Source: Saprospiraceae bacterium (GTDB lineage Bacteria; Bacteroidota; Bacteroidia; Chitinophagales; Saprospiraceae). From it: DNA of 49,746 nt. The stretch covers positions 1 to 49,746 of the forward strand of contig JALHQW010000058.1 of the NCBI GenBank assembly GCA_022841745.1. Direction: 5' to 3'. The position numbers and the translations under genes are program-made. The notes beneath the pieces are model-generated. The model was given only the letters and a program-made list of their open reading frames with translations, searched no databases and was not told where the DNA came from. Shown in pieces: positions 7,936-17,685 of the stretch (position 1 is the stretch's first letter; every line of letters begins with the position of its first letter).

Positions 7936-9111
7936 TCAAGGCCGCTGGAACGGCCCGACGTAATCAATCACATCTTCCGCAGTAATTTCTATGCCACTGA
8001 GTATGATGAGACGCTCCACGACGTTGCGAAGCTCCCGGATATTGCCCGTCCAGTTGACGTTTTGCAGGGCAATTAGCGCCTCTTTCGTTATTTTCTTGGA
8101 AGCGATACCGTACTCGTTGCAAATCAGCTCGATGAAATGCTCTACCAGCATTGGGATGTCGCCCCGGCGGTCGTTGAGCGGCGGCACTTCGATGATGATG
8201 ACGGCGAGGCGGTGGTAAAGGTCTTCCCGGAAGCGCTTCGCCTCGATTTCTTTTCTAAGGTCTTTGTTCGTGGCCGCAAGCACCCGCACGTCCACCTTGA
8301 TTTCCTTGTCGCCACCAACCCTGGCGATTTTGCTTTCCTGTAGGGCACGCAATACCTTGGCCTGGGCATCGAGGCTCATGTCGCCAATCTCGTCGAGGAA
8401 GATGGTGCCGCCATTGGCCTGTTCAAATTTGCCAAGGCGTTGTTTGTGGGCTGAGGTAAAAGAGCCTTTCTCGTGGCCGAAAAGCTCGCTTTCGATAAGC
8501 TCCGATGGAATAGCGGCACAATTCACCTCTACGATTGGCCCCTTGCAGCGATTGCTTTTTTCATGAATCCACCGGGCCACCAACTCCTTTCCCGTACCGT
8601 TATGGCCGGTGATGAGCACACGGGCTTCCGTTGGGGCAATCTTGTCAATGGTCTCATGGATTTTTTTCATCCCCTCCGACTCGCCAATCATCTCCTGTGT
8701 TTTATAGCTGGAGACCTTTTGCTTCAGCACCTTGGTCTCGGTGATGAGGCTCGATTTGTCGAGGGCATTTCGCACCGTGATGAGCAGGCGGTTGAGGTCT
8801 GGTGGCTTGGAGATGAAATCAAAGGCTCCTTTCTTGACCGCTTCAACGGCAGTGTCAATATTGGCGTGGCCGGAAATCATCACCACCGGAGTGTCAGGTG
8901 CCAGGGTTTGGATGCGTTCGAGGGCTTCCATCCCATCCATTTTTGGCATTTTCACATCCATGAGGATTACGTCGTACTGCGTCTTTTTCAACTGCACGAG
9001 GCACTCCAGCCCATCGGCGGCTTCATCCACCTTGAATTTTTCAAACTCAAGGATTTCTTTCAACGTGCGCCGGATGGGCACTTCGTCGTCAACAATTAAA
9101 ACTTGTGCCAT
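7936..9111 (-). CDS. NtrC-type response regulator without DNA-binding domain
   Basis: A 391-residue protein with a receiver domain (1-120; acidic pocket D8/D9, phospho-acceptor D52 in LMDVKMP, K102) and a sigma-54-type AAA+ domain (about 142-375). Visible motifs are Walker A GHNGTGKE (169-176), Walker B GGTIFLDE (234-241), the arginine-finger region FREDLYHRL (294-302) and sensor II GNIRELRN (356-363). Two points are odd. The sigma-54 contact loop reads GSFTSA (216-221) rather than GAFTGA. The protein stops at residue 391, directly after the AAA+ lid, so the usual C-terminal Fis-type helix-turn-helix is absent; nothing in the following bases resembles a frameshifted remainder. It may activate sigma-54 promoters from solution or act without DNA binding. 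No sensor kinase is adjacent. Confidence 0.88.
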   Translation of the reverse strand: MAQVLIVDDEVPIRRTLKEILEFEKFKVDEAADGLECLVQLKKTQYDVILMDVKMPKMDGMEALERIQTLAPDTPVVMISGHANIDTAVEAVKKGAFDFISKPPDLNRLLITVRNALDKSSLITETKVLKQKVSSYKTQEMIGESEGMKKIHETIDKIAPTEARVLITGHNGTGKELVARWIHEKSNRCKGPIVEVNCAAIPSELIESELFGHEKGSFTSAHKQRLGKFEQANGGTIFLDEIGDMSLDAQAKVLRALQESKIARVGGDKEIKVDVRVLAATNKDLRKEIEAKRFREDLYHRLAVIIIEVPPLNDRRGDIPMLVEHFIELICNEYGIASKKITKEALIALQNVNWTGNIRELRNVVERLIILSGIEITAEDVIDYVGPFQRP

Positions 9112-9421
9112 AGTGAGACTATTCTTTATTAATCTTTGGTTTACGTATTTTGATTTTTATTCATTGGGCAGTTGGGTTTGTACGCCAAAGGTAGCGAATT
9201 GGTTGCAAACCATTTTTAATACGTCATGGTTTTGCCCAAAAACGGTGAAGGCATAAAATCAGCAACTACCAGAATTTAGAATCTCGGCGAAGGGAGTTTT
9301 TTTGTAGGTGTCCTTTTACCTGAAAGGGATGACGATGGTGAGCAAATCATTTCTTGAATGCCCAAAGATAGGACTAATATGTAATTTTTCCACAAATGAT
9401 GCAAAAAAAATTGCCCTCGTA
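9112..9421. other. Intergenic region upstream of the regulator
   Basis: No gene is seen in these 310 bp. They hold a minus-strand -7 element (annotated separately) and an A/T-rich stretch next to the end of the glycosyltransferase gene. Confidence 0.4.
9186..9193 (-). promoter_or_regulatory. -7 element upstream of the NtrC-type regulator
   Basis: Minus-strand TACCTTTG (9193-9186) is a perfect Bacteroidota -7 box 75 bp before the start codon. The -33 position shows only a partial match. Confidence 0.4.
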
Positions 9422-10948
9422 CTATTCTTCGCCGGGCGTAGGCGTAACGTCCACCGCTTTCCTACCCTTTACAATGGCCAGAAAACACTTCCCTTCAGTT
9501 TCGATTCCCTTCAAATTGTAGTTTTCCATCAGGTAGTCTATCATTTTTGACTCGCAAGCCACGATGGTGTCCCCCGCCTCTGCCAGTTTCGGGTGCTCGC
9601 TGATTCGGATGCCGTACCCTTTCTTCCTGTTCAAAAGCCCTGCGTAATAATTGACCTGCCCCGTGTAGATGGGAGCAAATATGGTGAACTGCTTGAACTC
9701 CGGCTTCTCCTCTTGAATCTTGCGGAGCAAATAGCCATAGGACATGGTGCGATCAGGCGCCTTGGGCTTATAGACCCGCTCAATTATCCTATTATAAGGC
9801 AAGATGAACAGCAGCAGGCAGGCCGAAAACCCCGCCGTAAAAACTGCCGGGCGGTGTGCGCCATCTTTCCAAAATTGAACAATCGCATGGCAAAACTGAT
9901 AGAGGCCAATTCCAGCCAGCAACGCCATTGGCGCGTAGGCAACCACATCATAATGCTCGGTCTTGGTGCCGGAAGAGGCTACGAACAGCAATTGAATGGC
10001 AGCACATAGGAACATAAACAAGCTGACATCCCGAATTGGCGAGCGCTCCTTCATGAAGAGCAACGCCAGCGGGCCAGGCAATAACAGCAGCCAAGGCATA
10101 AAGAAATCCTTCTCCCAGAAACGAATGAAATAATGCCCCCAAGGATGGTCGTGGCCCCGATAAGTCGTGGTGTACCGGTCGGCCATTTCATGGAAAAAAG
10201 CCCGCTCGACAAAGCCCGGCAATTGCCCTTCGATGTACCAAAGCCAACTGCCCAGCGCTGTCGCAACCGTTAACACTGCCAACCAAGTGCTCCCCCTTTT
10301 CAGGAGGCTCCAAAGCTGTTTTTTATAAATAGCATAAATCAAAAAGGCAGGGAAGTACAACAACCCGAAGGCATATTTCGTCATCACAGCAGCAATGGTG
10401 GCAGCGGTGAACATGGCCAGCCAGCCAAGGCGTTTTCTGTAGTCCGTAGCTTCGATGTATTGGTAGAATGCAATTGCGCCAGCTATCATGTAAAAAGCAA
10501 GGGCAGCATCTTGGTCGCCCGTGCGGGCAGCGTGTTCCTTAATGAAGCCGAGGGAGGTGACCAACACGATTCCCGCACAATAACCGATGTGGATATTGCC
10601 AAGCGCCCTCCTCGAAAACCATAGGAATAGAAAGACAATGCCCAATGAACATAGGGCAATGGGCAGCCGCAAGGCGAGTTCGTTGATGCCCAGCAGTTTC
10701 ATGGAGGCCACCTGTAGCCAAGTGGTAAATGGCGGCTTGGTGCTGCGGTGCTGCATGCCACCCTCCACCCAGTGGCTGTAGTCACGCATGTAAGTGCCCT
10801 CTTCGGTCATATAGGCTGCCCGCATGGCAAATAGCGATTCGTCCCAGTTGTTCATCGGTTGCCAATCCAAGTGCAGGAACAGCGGAAAGTATATCGCCAC
10901 ACAGAATAGCGTGAATACTAGATATTTGCGCCAGTGTTTGTCCATCAT
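9422..10948 (-). CDS. GT39/ArnT-like membrane glycosyltransferase
   Basis: A 508-residue polytopic membrane protein with about 10-12 hydrophobic segments. The first periplasmic loop begins with NNWDESLFAMRAAYM (residues 33-47), carrying the acidic Asp-Glu typical of the PMT/ArnT glycosyltransferase superfamily, and continues with STKPPFTTWLQ (69-79). These enzymes use polyprenyl-phosphate sugars to glycosylate lipid A, proteins or polysaccharide. The acceptor here is not determinable, although neighbouring surface-sugar genes make an envelope glycan likely. The C-terminal region (about 420-508) is soluble. A second Met directly follows the first, so the start could be 10945. A perfect TACCTTTG -7 box lies only 8 bp upstream of the start, so the transcript would be nearly leaderless if this box is used. 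Confidence 0.8.
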   Translation of the reverse strand: MMDKHWRKYLVFTLFCVAIYFPLFLHLDWQPMNNWDESLFAMRAAYMTEEGTYMRDYSHWVEGGMQHRSTKPPFTTWLQVASMKLLGINELALRLPIALCSLGIVFLFLWFSRRALGNIHIGYCAGIVLVTSLGFIKEHAARTGDQDAALAFYMIAGAIAFYQYIEATDYRKRLGWLAMFTAATIAAVMTKYAFGLLYFPAFLIYAIYKKQLWSLLKRGSTWLAVLTVATALGSWLWYIEGQLPGFVERAFFHEMADRYTTTYRGHDHPWGHYFIRFWEKDFFMPWLLLLPGPLALLFMKERSPIRDVSLFMFLCAAIQLLFVASSGTKTEHYDVVAYAPMALLAGIGLYQFCHAIVQFWKDGAHRPAVFTAGFSACLLLFILPYNRIIERVYKPKAPDRTMSYGYLLRKIQEEKPEFKQFTIFAPIYTGQVNYYAGLLNRKKGYGIRISEHPKLAEAGDTIVACESKMIDYLMENYNLKGIETEGKCFLAIVKGRKAVDVTPTPGEE

Positions 10949-10955
10949 CTTGTCG

Positions 10956-10963
10956 CAAAGGTA
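10956..10963 (-). promoter_or_regulatory. -7 element just before the glycosyltransferase start
   Basis: Minus-strand TACCTTTG (10963-10956) matches the -7 consensus perfectly but lacks a recognisable -33 and sits 8 bp from the ATG. Confidence 0.3.
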
Positions 10964-11054
10964 ATTTTTCCGCTTTAACCAGTGAAAGCCAGTGACGGGA
11001 ACAAGCCGTTGCAGTCAAAAATGAACATCACAATCACAACATAAACTTCGCTTT

Positions 11055-11786
11055 ATGAAAACACTACCCTTCATCCTGTCCCTTTTCCTTTGCTTCGCAA
11101 TCTCCATGACCTACGCCCAAGAGGTAGAAATGGAGGATATCATAACGAAGCCCTCCAAGCCAGCCATCAGCAGCAAGGTCTATGAAAGCGAGGAAAACAT
11201 GGTCATGGGCAACAACAATGCCCTCGTGCTGATTACCGAAGTCACCAGCGAAAAGCTCGTGGAGCGCACTTGGAAAGATTTCATGAAAGACTACGATGGA
11301 AAAACCAAGGGCACCAAGGGCGGCAAGGAAAACGTCACCACCGAGGCGTCTATCGTGGGCATTGGCGGAGTGTCCTCCCTTAGCATCTACAGCCGTACCA
11401 CCAAGAACATGGATGGCTATGTGGAACTGCTCATCTGGTTCAACCTTGGCGACGAATACCTCGACTCCAGCCGGAGGTCCCAATACCAAGAGGCCGAGGA
11501 AATGCTGTTGAAATTCGCCCACAAGGTGAAGCTCGAAGCCACCAAGATCGAATTGGAAGACGCAGAGAAGAAACTGAAATCCTTCGAAAACGAAATGGAC
11601 AAGCTCAAGCGCCAGAACAGCAATTACCACAAGGAGATAGCCGAAGCCGAAAAGCGCATCGAAACCGCCAAGGAAAACATTGTGAAAAACGAGGAACAAC
11701 AGGCCGATTCCACCCAGAAAATTGACCTTCAAAAACAATTGCTGGAAGAAATCAAACAGCGGCTCAGCGACATGAAAAAGCAGTGA
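11055..11786 (+). CDS. Exported coiled-coil protein of unknown function
   Basis: A 243-residue protein, not recognised. A signal peptide (residues 1-21, ending MTYAQ) targets it to the periplasm. Residues about 22-150 form a mixed domain with repeated short strands (NNALVLITEV near 55, YVELLIWFNLGDEYLD near 123), and residues about 155-243 are a nearly uninterrupted charged coiled coil rich in Lys, Glu and Gln. It is transcribed alone, converging on the giant HYR-repeat gene, with a shared bidirectional terminator between them. The first domain could be a small beta-sheet module, but no catalytic motif is visible. Confidence 0.7.
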   Translation: MKTLPFILSLFLCFAISMTYAQEVEMEDIITKPSKPAISSKVYESEENMVMGNNNALVLITEVTSEKLVERTWKDFMKDYDGKTKGTKGGKENVTTEASIVGIGGVSSLSIYSRTTKNMDGYVELLIWFNLGDEYLDSSRRSQYQEAEEMLLKFAHKVKLEATKIELEDAEKKLKSFENEMDKLKRQNSNYHKEIAEAEKRIETAKENIVKNEEQQADSTQKIDLQKQLLEEIKQRLSDMKKQ

Positions 11787-11803
11787 CTTGAACGCATTGG
11801 CCA

Positions 11804-11853
11804 CCCATAAAAAAGGTGGCGGAACCGAACGGCTCCGCCACCTTTTTTATGGG
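11804..11853. terminator. Bidirectional terminator between convergent genes
   Basis: A 20-bp perfect stem (arms 11804-11823 and 11834-11853; core GGTGGCGGA) with A6 on one side and T6 on the other. It serves the plus-strand coiled-coil gene and the minus-strand HYR-repeat gene. Confidence 0.85.
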
Positions 11854-11862
11854 CGTTCCGGT

Positions 11863-14800
11863 CTATCTCACCTTCACAAAACGTTCGGTCACCATGCCTT
11901 CGCCCACTTGTAGGCTGAGGAAGTAAGTACCACCCGCCAGCATGGAAACATCCAACCTTTCCTCGTTCATGCCAGCCAGCGCCGTTCCATTGCGAAGCAA
12001 TACCACCTCGCCCAGCGTGTTCATGATGCGCAAGCTAGCGTCACCAACGTTTGCTGATGCAAAGCGGATAGTCAGGTGCTCGTCGGCAGGGTTGGGCAGC
12101 AGCGTGAAATTGGTCAGCAATGCCTCATCCGCATTCAATACCGTGCCATCGCAACTAAAGCTGTACGCCTGCAGCGAGCCACATCCCATCGCATCAATCA
12201 CATTGAGCGTAATGGTAGCTGTGCCACTGCCAGCCAGCAACGTGGCAAACTCCGATTGCACATTCTCAATTTCCCAGTCTGTACCATCCACCACAGCCCA
12301 AGCATAACTGTAAGGTGCCGTCCCGTTCACTCCTTGTGCGGCCAGTTCGTAGCTGCCACCGCAAGCCAGCGAAGCGGGCAACTGCACATCCGCCCCGAAA
12401 ATAGCATCCGTGATGACCACCGTGAGCACGTGCTGTGCCGTGTTGCCACAGCCATCCGATGCGGTGTAGGTGAAAACACGGGTGGCTGTTTCGCAATTGC
12501 CCGAAGCAACCGATTCGGTGCTGATGCTCACTGCATGGCAATTATCAGTGGCAGGGGCCGCTGGCGGTAGCCAAGCCTCAAACTCGGCCTGCGTCATGGC
12601 CAATTCCGTCGGCAGCGGTTCAAAGACTGGGGCCTCCGAATCGGCCTCGGTAATGGTTTGCGAAGCATAAGCCTCGTTGCCGCAGGCATCCATCAGCTTC
12701 CAAGTGCGGGTGAAGACCTCGCCACAGTTGTTTGAGGCCACTGCATCTTCCATCGTCAAGGCAACGCTGCCGCAGTTGTCAGCCACCGCCGGTATGGCAA
12801 ACTCCACAGGTTGACCACATTCAATCGTTTGATGGTCAATTGGCGTGGTGAAAACCGGGGCTTCCGTATCCGTCACCGTTATTTTTTGCTGCGCAATGGC
12901 CGTCTGCCCGCAAGCATCGGTCGCTGTCCAGGTGCGGATATGCTCCTCGCCGCAAGCCAAGGGCAGTACCTCGTCCACATGCGTCAGACTGGCCACGCCA
13001 CAGTTGTCGGTGGCTTCCGGGTCATCGAAAACAATGGGTGCGCCGCAATTAACCGTTTGATTATCAGGTGTTGATGTGAAAACTGGCGCTTCGTCGTCTG
13101 TTTGAATAATGACTTGACTGGCAGCACTAGAATTGCCACAGGCATCCGTAGCCGTCCAAGTACGGATATGCTCTTGGCCGCAAGCCAATGAGATGATATT
13201 GTTGACCGTAGCAATAGTGAAGCTGGAACAGCCATCCGTGACTGCCACCGAGCCGAACGCCACGACATCGTTGCAGCTGATGGACTGTCCCGCAGGCACA
13301 CTGGTAAACACAGGCGCCAGGTCATCCACGATGGTCATGCTTTGCGATGCAGTCACAGCGTTGCCGCAGGCATCCGTGGCCGTCCAAGTGCGGGTCACGG
13401 TCTGGCTGGCACAGGTCGGGTTGCTGCCATTCGACCAGGTATCCAAATGCGAAAGGGTCAAGGCCGTTCCGCTGGCGCAATTGTCCGTCACGACTGGCAT
13501 CGCAAAATCAGGCATTGCGCCCTGCGCACAGGACATGGTGATGGGTTCTGGCAAAGCAGCAAAGTTCGGCGCCGTTTGGTCGGGCATTATGGTGATGGTT
13601 TGCTGCGCAATGGTCGAGTTGCCGCATTCGTCAGTCGCCGTCCAATGGCGGGTGACGGTGGTCGGCGTGGTGCAGTTCCCTGCAATTGTTTCATCCAAAA
13701 AACTGATGGTCAGTGCCCCGCAGGCCGAGTGGCAAATTGGGTCGCCAAAGACGGCGGCTCCCGTGCAGTCCACGGTGCGGCTGGCCGGCACGTAGCTGAA
13801 AGCAATGAGGTTGCCACTGTTGAAGCCGGGCAATACCCAAGCACTGGTGACAGCGGTGGTCGAGTTGCCGCATTCGTCGGTAGCCGTCCAAGTGCGCACG
13901 ATGTCGTAACCGTACCAAACACCGTTCACCTCATGGCAGTCACCTGTGCCAATGATGGAGTCTTGGAAGGTGATGGTCACATCCCCACAGTTGTCGAAGG
14001 CGACGGGGTTGGGGAAGGTGATGGGTTCGTCGCAATCGAAGAACTGGTCGAAAGGTACAAAAGTGAAGGTCGGTGGTGTCACGTCGGGCGTGGTAGTTAT
14101 TTGCTGCGCAAAAGTTGAGCTATTACCACAGACATCGGTGGCCGTCCACGTGCGGGTGAATTGGAAGCCCGTGGTACAGGTGCCCGTTTGGCCGCTGTCC
14201 ACGTAGCTCAGGGTGGTTGCTCCGCAATTGTCGAACGCAACGGGCTGGTTGAGCGGCCCGCCGCAATTGACGGTCAGGCTGGTCGGCGTGTTGGCGGCGA
14301 AGGTCGGGGCTTGGGTATCTGGCCCGGTGCTGATGGTTTGCGAAGCAGTGACCATATTGCCACAGGCATCGTGTGCAATCCAAGTGCGGGTGATGCTGAA
14401 CGGTTGGCTACATCCGCCAGGGTTGTTCACCACGTCGGAGCTGCTGATGGCGAGGCCACCTGCCGGACAGGTAGTAACGGCCACTGGCGTACCGAAGCCC
14501 GGGTTCTGGTCGCAGGTGGTAGTGATGTTCGAAGGCACAAAGGTAAAGGTCAGCGAAGACGGTACCACGGTCGGGGTCATGGTAATGGTCTGCGTGGCAG
14601 TCGTTACAAGGCCGCAGGCATCGGTGGCCGTCCAAGAGCGGGTAATGATGTTCGGCAATGGGCAAGCGCCCCCGGTCTGCGTTTCGCTAAAAACCACATT
14701 GACTGCCGAGCAATCCGTGACCGTTGGCGTCTGCACGGGCGGCACGTTGGGGCACTCGGCGGTCACATTGGCAGGCACGTTGCTGAACACGGGTGGCTGG

Positions 14801-17685
14801 TTGTCCACGATATGGATGGTCTGGAAGGCAAAGCCCGCATTTCCGCAATCGTCGTAAACCACCCAAGAACGATTGATGGTACGGTTGCAAGCCGGGCCGC
14901 TCGATGTTTCCTGGAAGGTGACAGGCAAATTGGGCGTACAAGGGTCGCTGGCCGTGACGGTGGGCGGGGCAGGCACTTGGTTGCAGGGCGTGAGGTTCAA
15001 ATCACCGGACGGCGCACCCACCAGCACGGGCGGCTGGTTGTCTTCCACATAAATCGTTTGGGAGCCAGTGGTCGTGTTGCCACAGTCGTCGGTGGCCGTC
15101 CACGTGCGGATGATGATGCGGTCGCAAGCGGGGCCGGTGCTGGTTTCACTGAAACTGACCTGTACGCTAGGGTCGCAGGCGTCAATGGCAGTGACGTTTG
15201 CTGGCGGTGGAATGGCGGCGCAGTCGGTCAGGTACAGGGTGGTTGGCACATTCTGCAGTACAGGGTCGCCCACGTCTAAGATGGTCAGGTAGCCGATGAA
15301 AATGGTCTCGTTGCCACAGTTGTCGGTGCCCGTCCAAGTGACCTTGATGGGTGTGCCATTGCAGGAATTGGGTGGAATCCCATTAAAATCATGGGTGAAA
15401 GTGACGGGCTGGCTGAGGTCGCTCCAGTTGCCGTCATAGTTGAGCCAATGGTCAAGGTCTGAGGCGGCATCGGGATCGCCACAGTTGAGGTCGAGGTTGG
15501 TAGGCTTGACGCAAGCAGGGCCTTGGGTGTCCACGAGCGTGAAAGTGGCGCAAGTCGTGAAGACATACCCACAACTGTTGGTGCCCGTAAAGGTTACGTC
15601 TATATGGCCATCTATATAGCTGCAATTGAAGACCCAATCGTCCATGTCGAAATCGCTCGTCCAAGTAGTGGGGCCACAGCCGGGCACGCTGAAAGTAGCG
15701 CCGCCGTGGTTGTTCACCCAGTTTTGGGGGCCATTCATGTAGTTCATCAACGTGGCTTCCAAAGTTACATCTTGGGCAGGTGTGGCCACCACGCCAGCGG
15801 GCAGGTTGTTCACCACCGTCGGGTTGCTGAACCCGCCGCCAAGGTCGCCGCTCAGGTCAGTGGCCACATAGCCACCCGCATTGCCGCCGCCGAAGGCCGT
15901 GTTGCACATGGAGGCCAATGCACCTGGCGTATTGGAGTTCAGTGCCACGTTGAACTCCACGACCAGTTCTTGCCCGCCGGAAAGCCAGCCCGTGCCGGGG
16001 TAGAACAGGTTGATATAGTTTACCCCATCATAAGAGGGGTCGAGCAGGGGAGGCCCGGTAGCGGTAGAGTAGGTTATTTGCGGAGCAGAAACGATGCCGC
16101 TGAATGCGGAGCCAAAATAGAAATTGAGGTCGTCGTAAAGGAACAACTCCTTCAAGCCTCCCGCATTGTTGTACATGGAAAGCCGCACCTTGAAAATGGG
16201 CGTAGTGCTGTTGCCCGTGCAGGTGTTCAGGCCGTAGTTGTTGACAGGTGTCACCGTTTTTGTGATCAGCAACGAAGGGAAGCCTATTGCGCAAGCAGCC
16301 GAAACATTCGGTGGTGCAAGGGTGCAGGCATATAGGTCGTCGTATTGGCAGCGGGGGGCGCAAAGCTCGATGGTAAACGGCTCGCCCGTTTCAGCGCCGC
16401 CGTTCATGCGCCAGTATTCCACGCAAACCTTGGTCACGGGCTGGTTGCCAGTGCTGGCTTCCCACCAGAGGCCCTTGCCGTAGCCGGAGCCACTGAAGGT
16501 TATGCCGTTGGCATTTATGGTGGCGGGCGGGCCGTTACCGTTGCCAGTCATGGCCACCACGTCGGCACCAAGCCATGCCTTTACCCGCACCCGCTCTGGG
16601 CCGGCGAAAAAGCGGTGTTCCTTCGAGTTGACCTTTAGCGGGCGTGCTTCGTCGAGGGTGAAGCAGTACATATTGCCGCCGTTGTTGAAAGTCTCACGGG
16701 TATTGTCGAGGCTGTAGCGGCCATAGGGGCGGGGCGGCCTGTTGTTCAAGAAATTGGGGGCACCGGAGCCAGCGGAGGGGTCGGCGTCAATTTCCATGAA
16801 GTTGATGGGGTCGCCAGACTCGTCGCAGAAGCCCGTCTGGAAATTGTGGATGGGTTGACCGAGGTCAAGTCCAAAGCCCTCGGCGCTGTCCATCCAGCCC
16901 CACCGGCTGATGGGCGAGGCGCTGGTGCAAGTGATGGCAGGGTCAGCCACACATTTGACGCCATCAATGCTGAGGCGGAACGGTTCCAGCGAGGGCAACT
17001 CTCCAGCCGCTGCGTAATATTGGATGCAAACCATGGTAACGGGTTGTACACCTGTATTGGCCGACCACCAAAGGCCGCCGCCTGTTTTGCCGTTGGCGTT
17101 GAAATGGACGTTGCCCGTTCCGTTGCCTGTGATGGTGGCGTTGCCAACCGGGCCTTGGTAGGCAGCTGTGAGATTGACGGGATTCACGCCGTTCAAGGCC
17201 GAAATGCGGATGTTCTCGCCATTGGAGAAGAAGGCATGCTCCCGGCTATCGAGTGCGACTGGCGCCGCAATGCTCAGGTCGAAGCAGTACTGAACGCCTG
17301 CCGAACCCATGTTTTTGCGGGCGAGGTAAAACGAGGTATTGCCCCACCGACGGGGCTGGCGGGCGTTGATAAGGGTCGTATTAGCGGCGTTGGGTGCAGG
17401 GCCAGAAGTGATGTTCAGCAGGATGGGGTTCACCCCGCTACAAATGCCAGAATTGAAGTTGTTTACCGTACCGCCGCCCTGCAAAAGTAAGCGTTGTGCA
17501 GCAGTAAGGTTGCCCCATGCGCCTATGGCTTGTGGAGCCATGACCGCCCAGGGTTTGTAAACATCCCAGGACTGAAGCATGAGAAAAGCCAACACCAACA
17601 GCGGCGGTGACAGTGATTTAAATAGCAACCTTTTAAGGTTTGCATTTCCCCTTCGGGAAAGCAATTGCAGGGTAAAATTGTGCAT
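11863..17685 (-). CDS. Giant HYR-repeat T9SS cargo protein
   Basis: A 1940-residue exported protein. The N-terminus has a long basic n-region and a hydrophobic core (about residues 25-40). Residues about 60-450 contain two related halves with repeated patterns such as PLxxxSxEHxFFxxxExxRV and GxGKGLWWEASTGNQPVT. A strand-rich region with PITYS-type motifs follows. From about residue 715 to 1765 (nt 12400-15540) there are fourteen HYR-like Ig repeats of about 70-80 residues, each with a (R/T)-T-W-T-A-T-D-x-C-G-N core and a pair of cysteines. The protein ends with a PKD/SprB-like segment (YSYAWAVVDG) and a type A T9SS sorting domain (LLPNPADEHLTIRF, GGTYFLSL). HYR domains occur in adhesion proteins, so surface attachment is the likely role. 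No partner gene is adjacent. Confidence 0.88.
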   Translation of the reverse strand: MHNFTLQLLSRRGNANLKRLLFKSLSPPLLVLAFLMLQSWDVYKPWAVMAPQAIGAWGNLTAAQRLLLQGGGTVNNFNSGICSGVNPILLNITSGPAPNAANTTLINARQPRRWGNTSFYLARKNMGSAGVQYCFDLSIAAPVALDSREHAFFSNGENIRISALNGVNPVNLTAAYQGPVGNATITGNGTGNVHFNANGKTGGGLWWSANTGVQPVTMVCIQYYAAAGELPSLEPFRLSIDGVKCVADPAITCTSASPISRWGWMDSAEGFGLDLGQPIHNFQTGFCDESGDPINFMEIDADPSAGSGAPNFLNNRPPRPYGRYSLDNTRETFNNGGNMYCFTLDEARPLKVNSKEHRFFAGPERVRVKAWLGADVVAMTGNGNGPPATINANGITFSGSGYGKGLWWEASTGNQPVTKVCVEYWRMNGGAETGEPFTIELCAPRCQYDDLYACTLAPPNVSAACAIGFPSLLITKTVTPVNNYGLNTCTGNSTTPIFKVRLSMYNNAGGLKELFLYDDLNFYFGSAFSGIVSAPQITYSTATGPPLLDPSYDGVNYINLFYPGTGWLSGGQELVVEFNVALNSNTPGALASMCNTAFGGGNAGGYVATDLSGDLGGGFSNPTVVNNLPAGVVATPAQDVTLEATLMNYMNGPQNWVNNHGGATFSVPGCGPTTWTSDFDMDDWVFNCSYIDGHIDVTFTGTNSCGYVFTTCATFTLVDTQGPACVKPTNLDLNCGDPDAASDLDHWLNYDGNWSDLSQPVTFTHDFNGIPPNSCNGTPIKVTWTGTDNCGNETIFIGYLTILDVGDPVLQNVPTTLYLTDCAAIPPPANVTAIDACDPSVQVSFSETSTGPACDRIIIRTWTATDDCGNTTTGSQTIYVEDNQPPVLVGAPSGDLNLTPCNQVPAPPTVTASDPCTPNLPVTFQETSSGPACNRTINRSWVVYDDCGNAGFAFQTIHIVDNQPPVFSNVPANVTAECPNVPPVQTPTVTDCSAVNVVFSETQTGGACPLPNIITRSWTATDACGLVTTATQTITMTPTVVPSSLTFTFVPSNITTTCDQNPGFGTPVAVTTCPAGGLAISSSDVVNNPGGCSQPFSITRTWIAHDACGNMVTASQTISTGPDTQAPTFAANTPTSLTVNCGGPLNQPVAFDNCGATTLSYVDSGQTGTCTTGFQFTRTWTATDVCGNSSTFAQQITTTPDVTPPTFTFVPFDQFFDCDEPITFPNPVAFDNCGDVTITFQDSIIGTGDCHEVNGVWYGYDIVRTWTATDECGNSTTAVTSAWVLPGFNSGNLIAFSYVPASRTVDCTGAAVFGDPICHSACGALTISFLDETIAGNCTTPTTVTRHWTATDECGNSTIAQQTITIMPDQTAPNFAALPEPITMSCAQGAMPDFAMPVVTDNCASGTALTLSHLDTWSNGSNPTCASQTVTRTWTATDACGNAVTASQSMTIVDDLAPVFTSVPAGQSISCNDVVAFGSVAVTDGCSSFTIATVNNIISLACGQEHIRTWTATDACGNSSAASQVIIQTDDEAPVFTSTPDNQTVNCGAPIVFDDPEATDNCGVASLTHVDEVLPLACGEEHIRTWTATDACGQTAIAQQKITVTDTEAPVFTTPIDHQTIECGQPVEFAIPAVADNCGSVALTMEDAVASNNCGEVFTRTWKLMDACGNEAYASQTITEADSEAPVFEPLPTELAMTQAEFEAWLPPAAPATDNCHAVSISTESVASGNCETATRVFTYTASDGCGNTAQHVLTVVITDAIFGADVQLPASLACGGSYELAAQGVNGTAPYSYAWAVVDGTDWEIENVQSEFATLLAGSGTATITLNVIDAMGCGSLQAYSFSCDGTVLNADEALLTNFTLLPNPADEHLTIRFASANVGDASLRIMNTLGEVVLLRNGTALAGMNEERLDVSMLAGGTYFLSLQVGEGMVTERFVKVR
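12400..15540 (-). repeat. Fourteen HYR-like repeats
   Basis: About 3.1 kb of coding sequence built from fourteen units of roughly 210-240 bp, recognised by the recurrent TWTATDxCGN core and a following D-x-x-x-P-x-F linker. Nucleotide identity between units is moderate, so they are old duplications. Confidence 0.75.

Noticed and set aside
7936-9111. Frameshift truncation of the NtrC-type regulator
   Set aside because: No sequence resembling a Fis-type helix-turn-helix follows in any frame before the terminator, so the short form looks genuine.
14161-15279. A 372-residue open frame antisense to the HYR-repeat gene
   Set aside because: The Arg/Gly/Ala-rich sequence is a shadow of repeated coding sequence; the minus frame has coherent domains.
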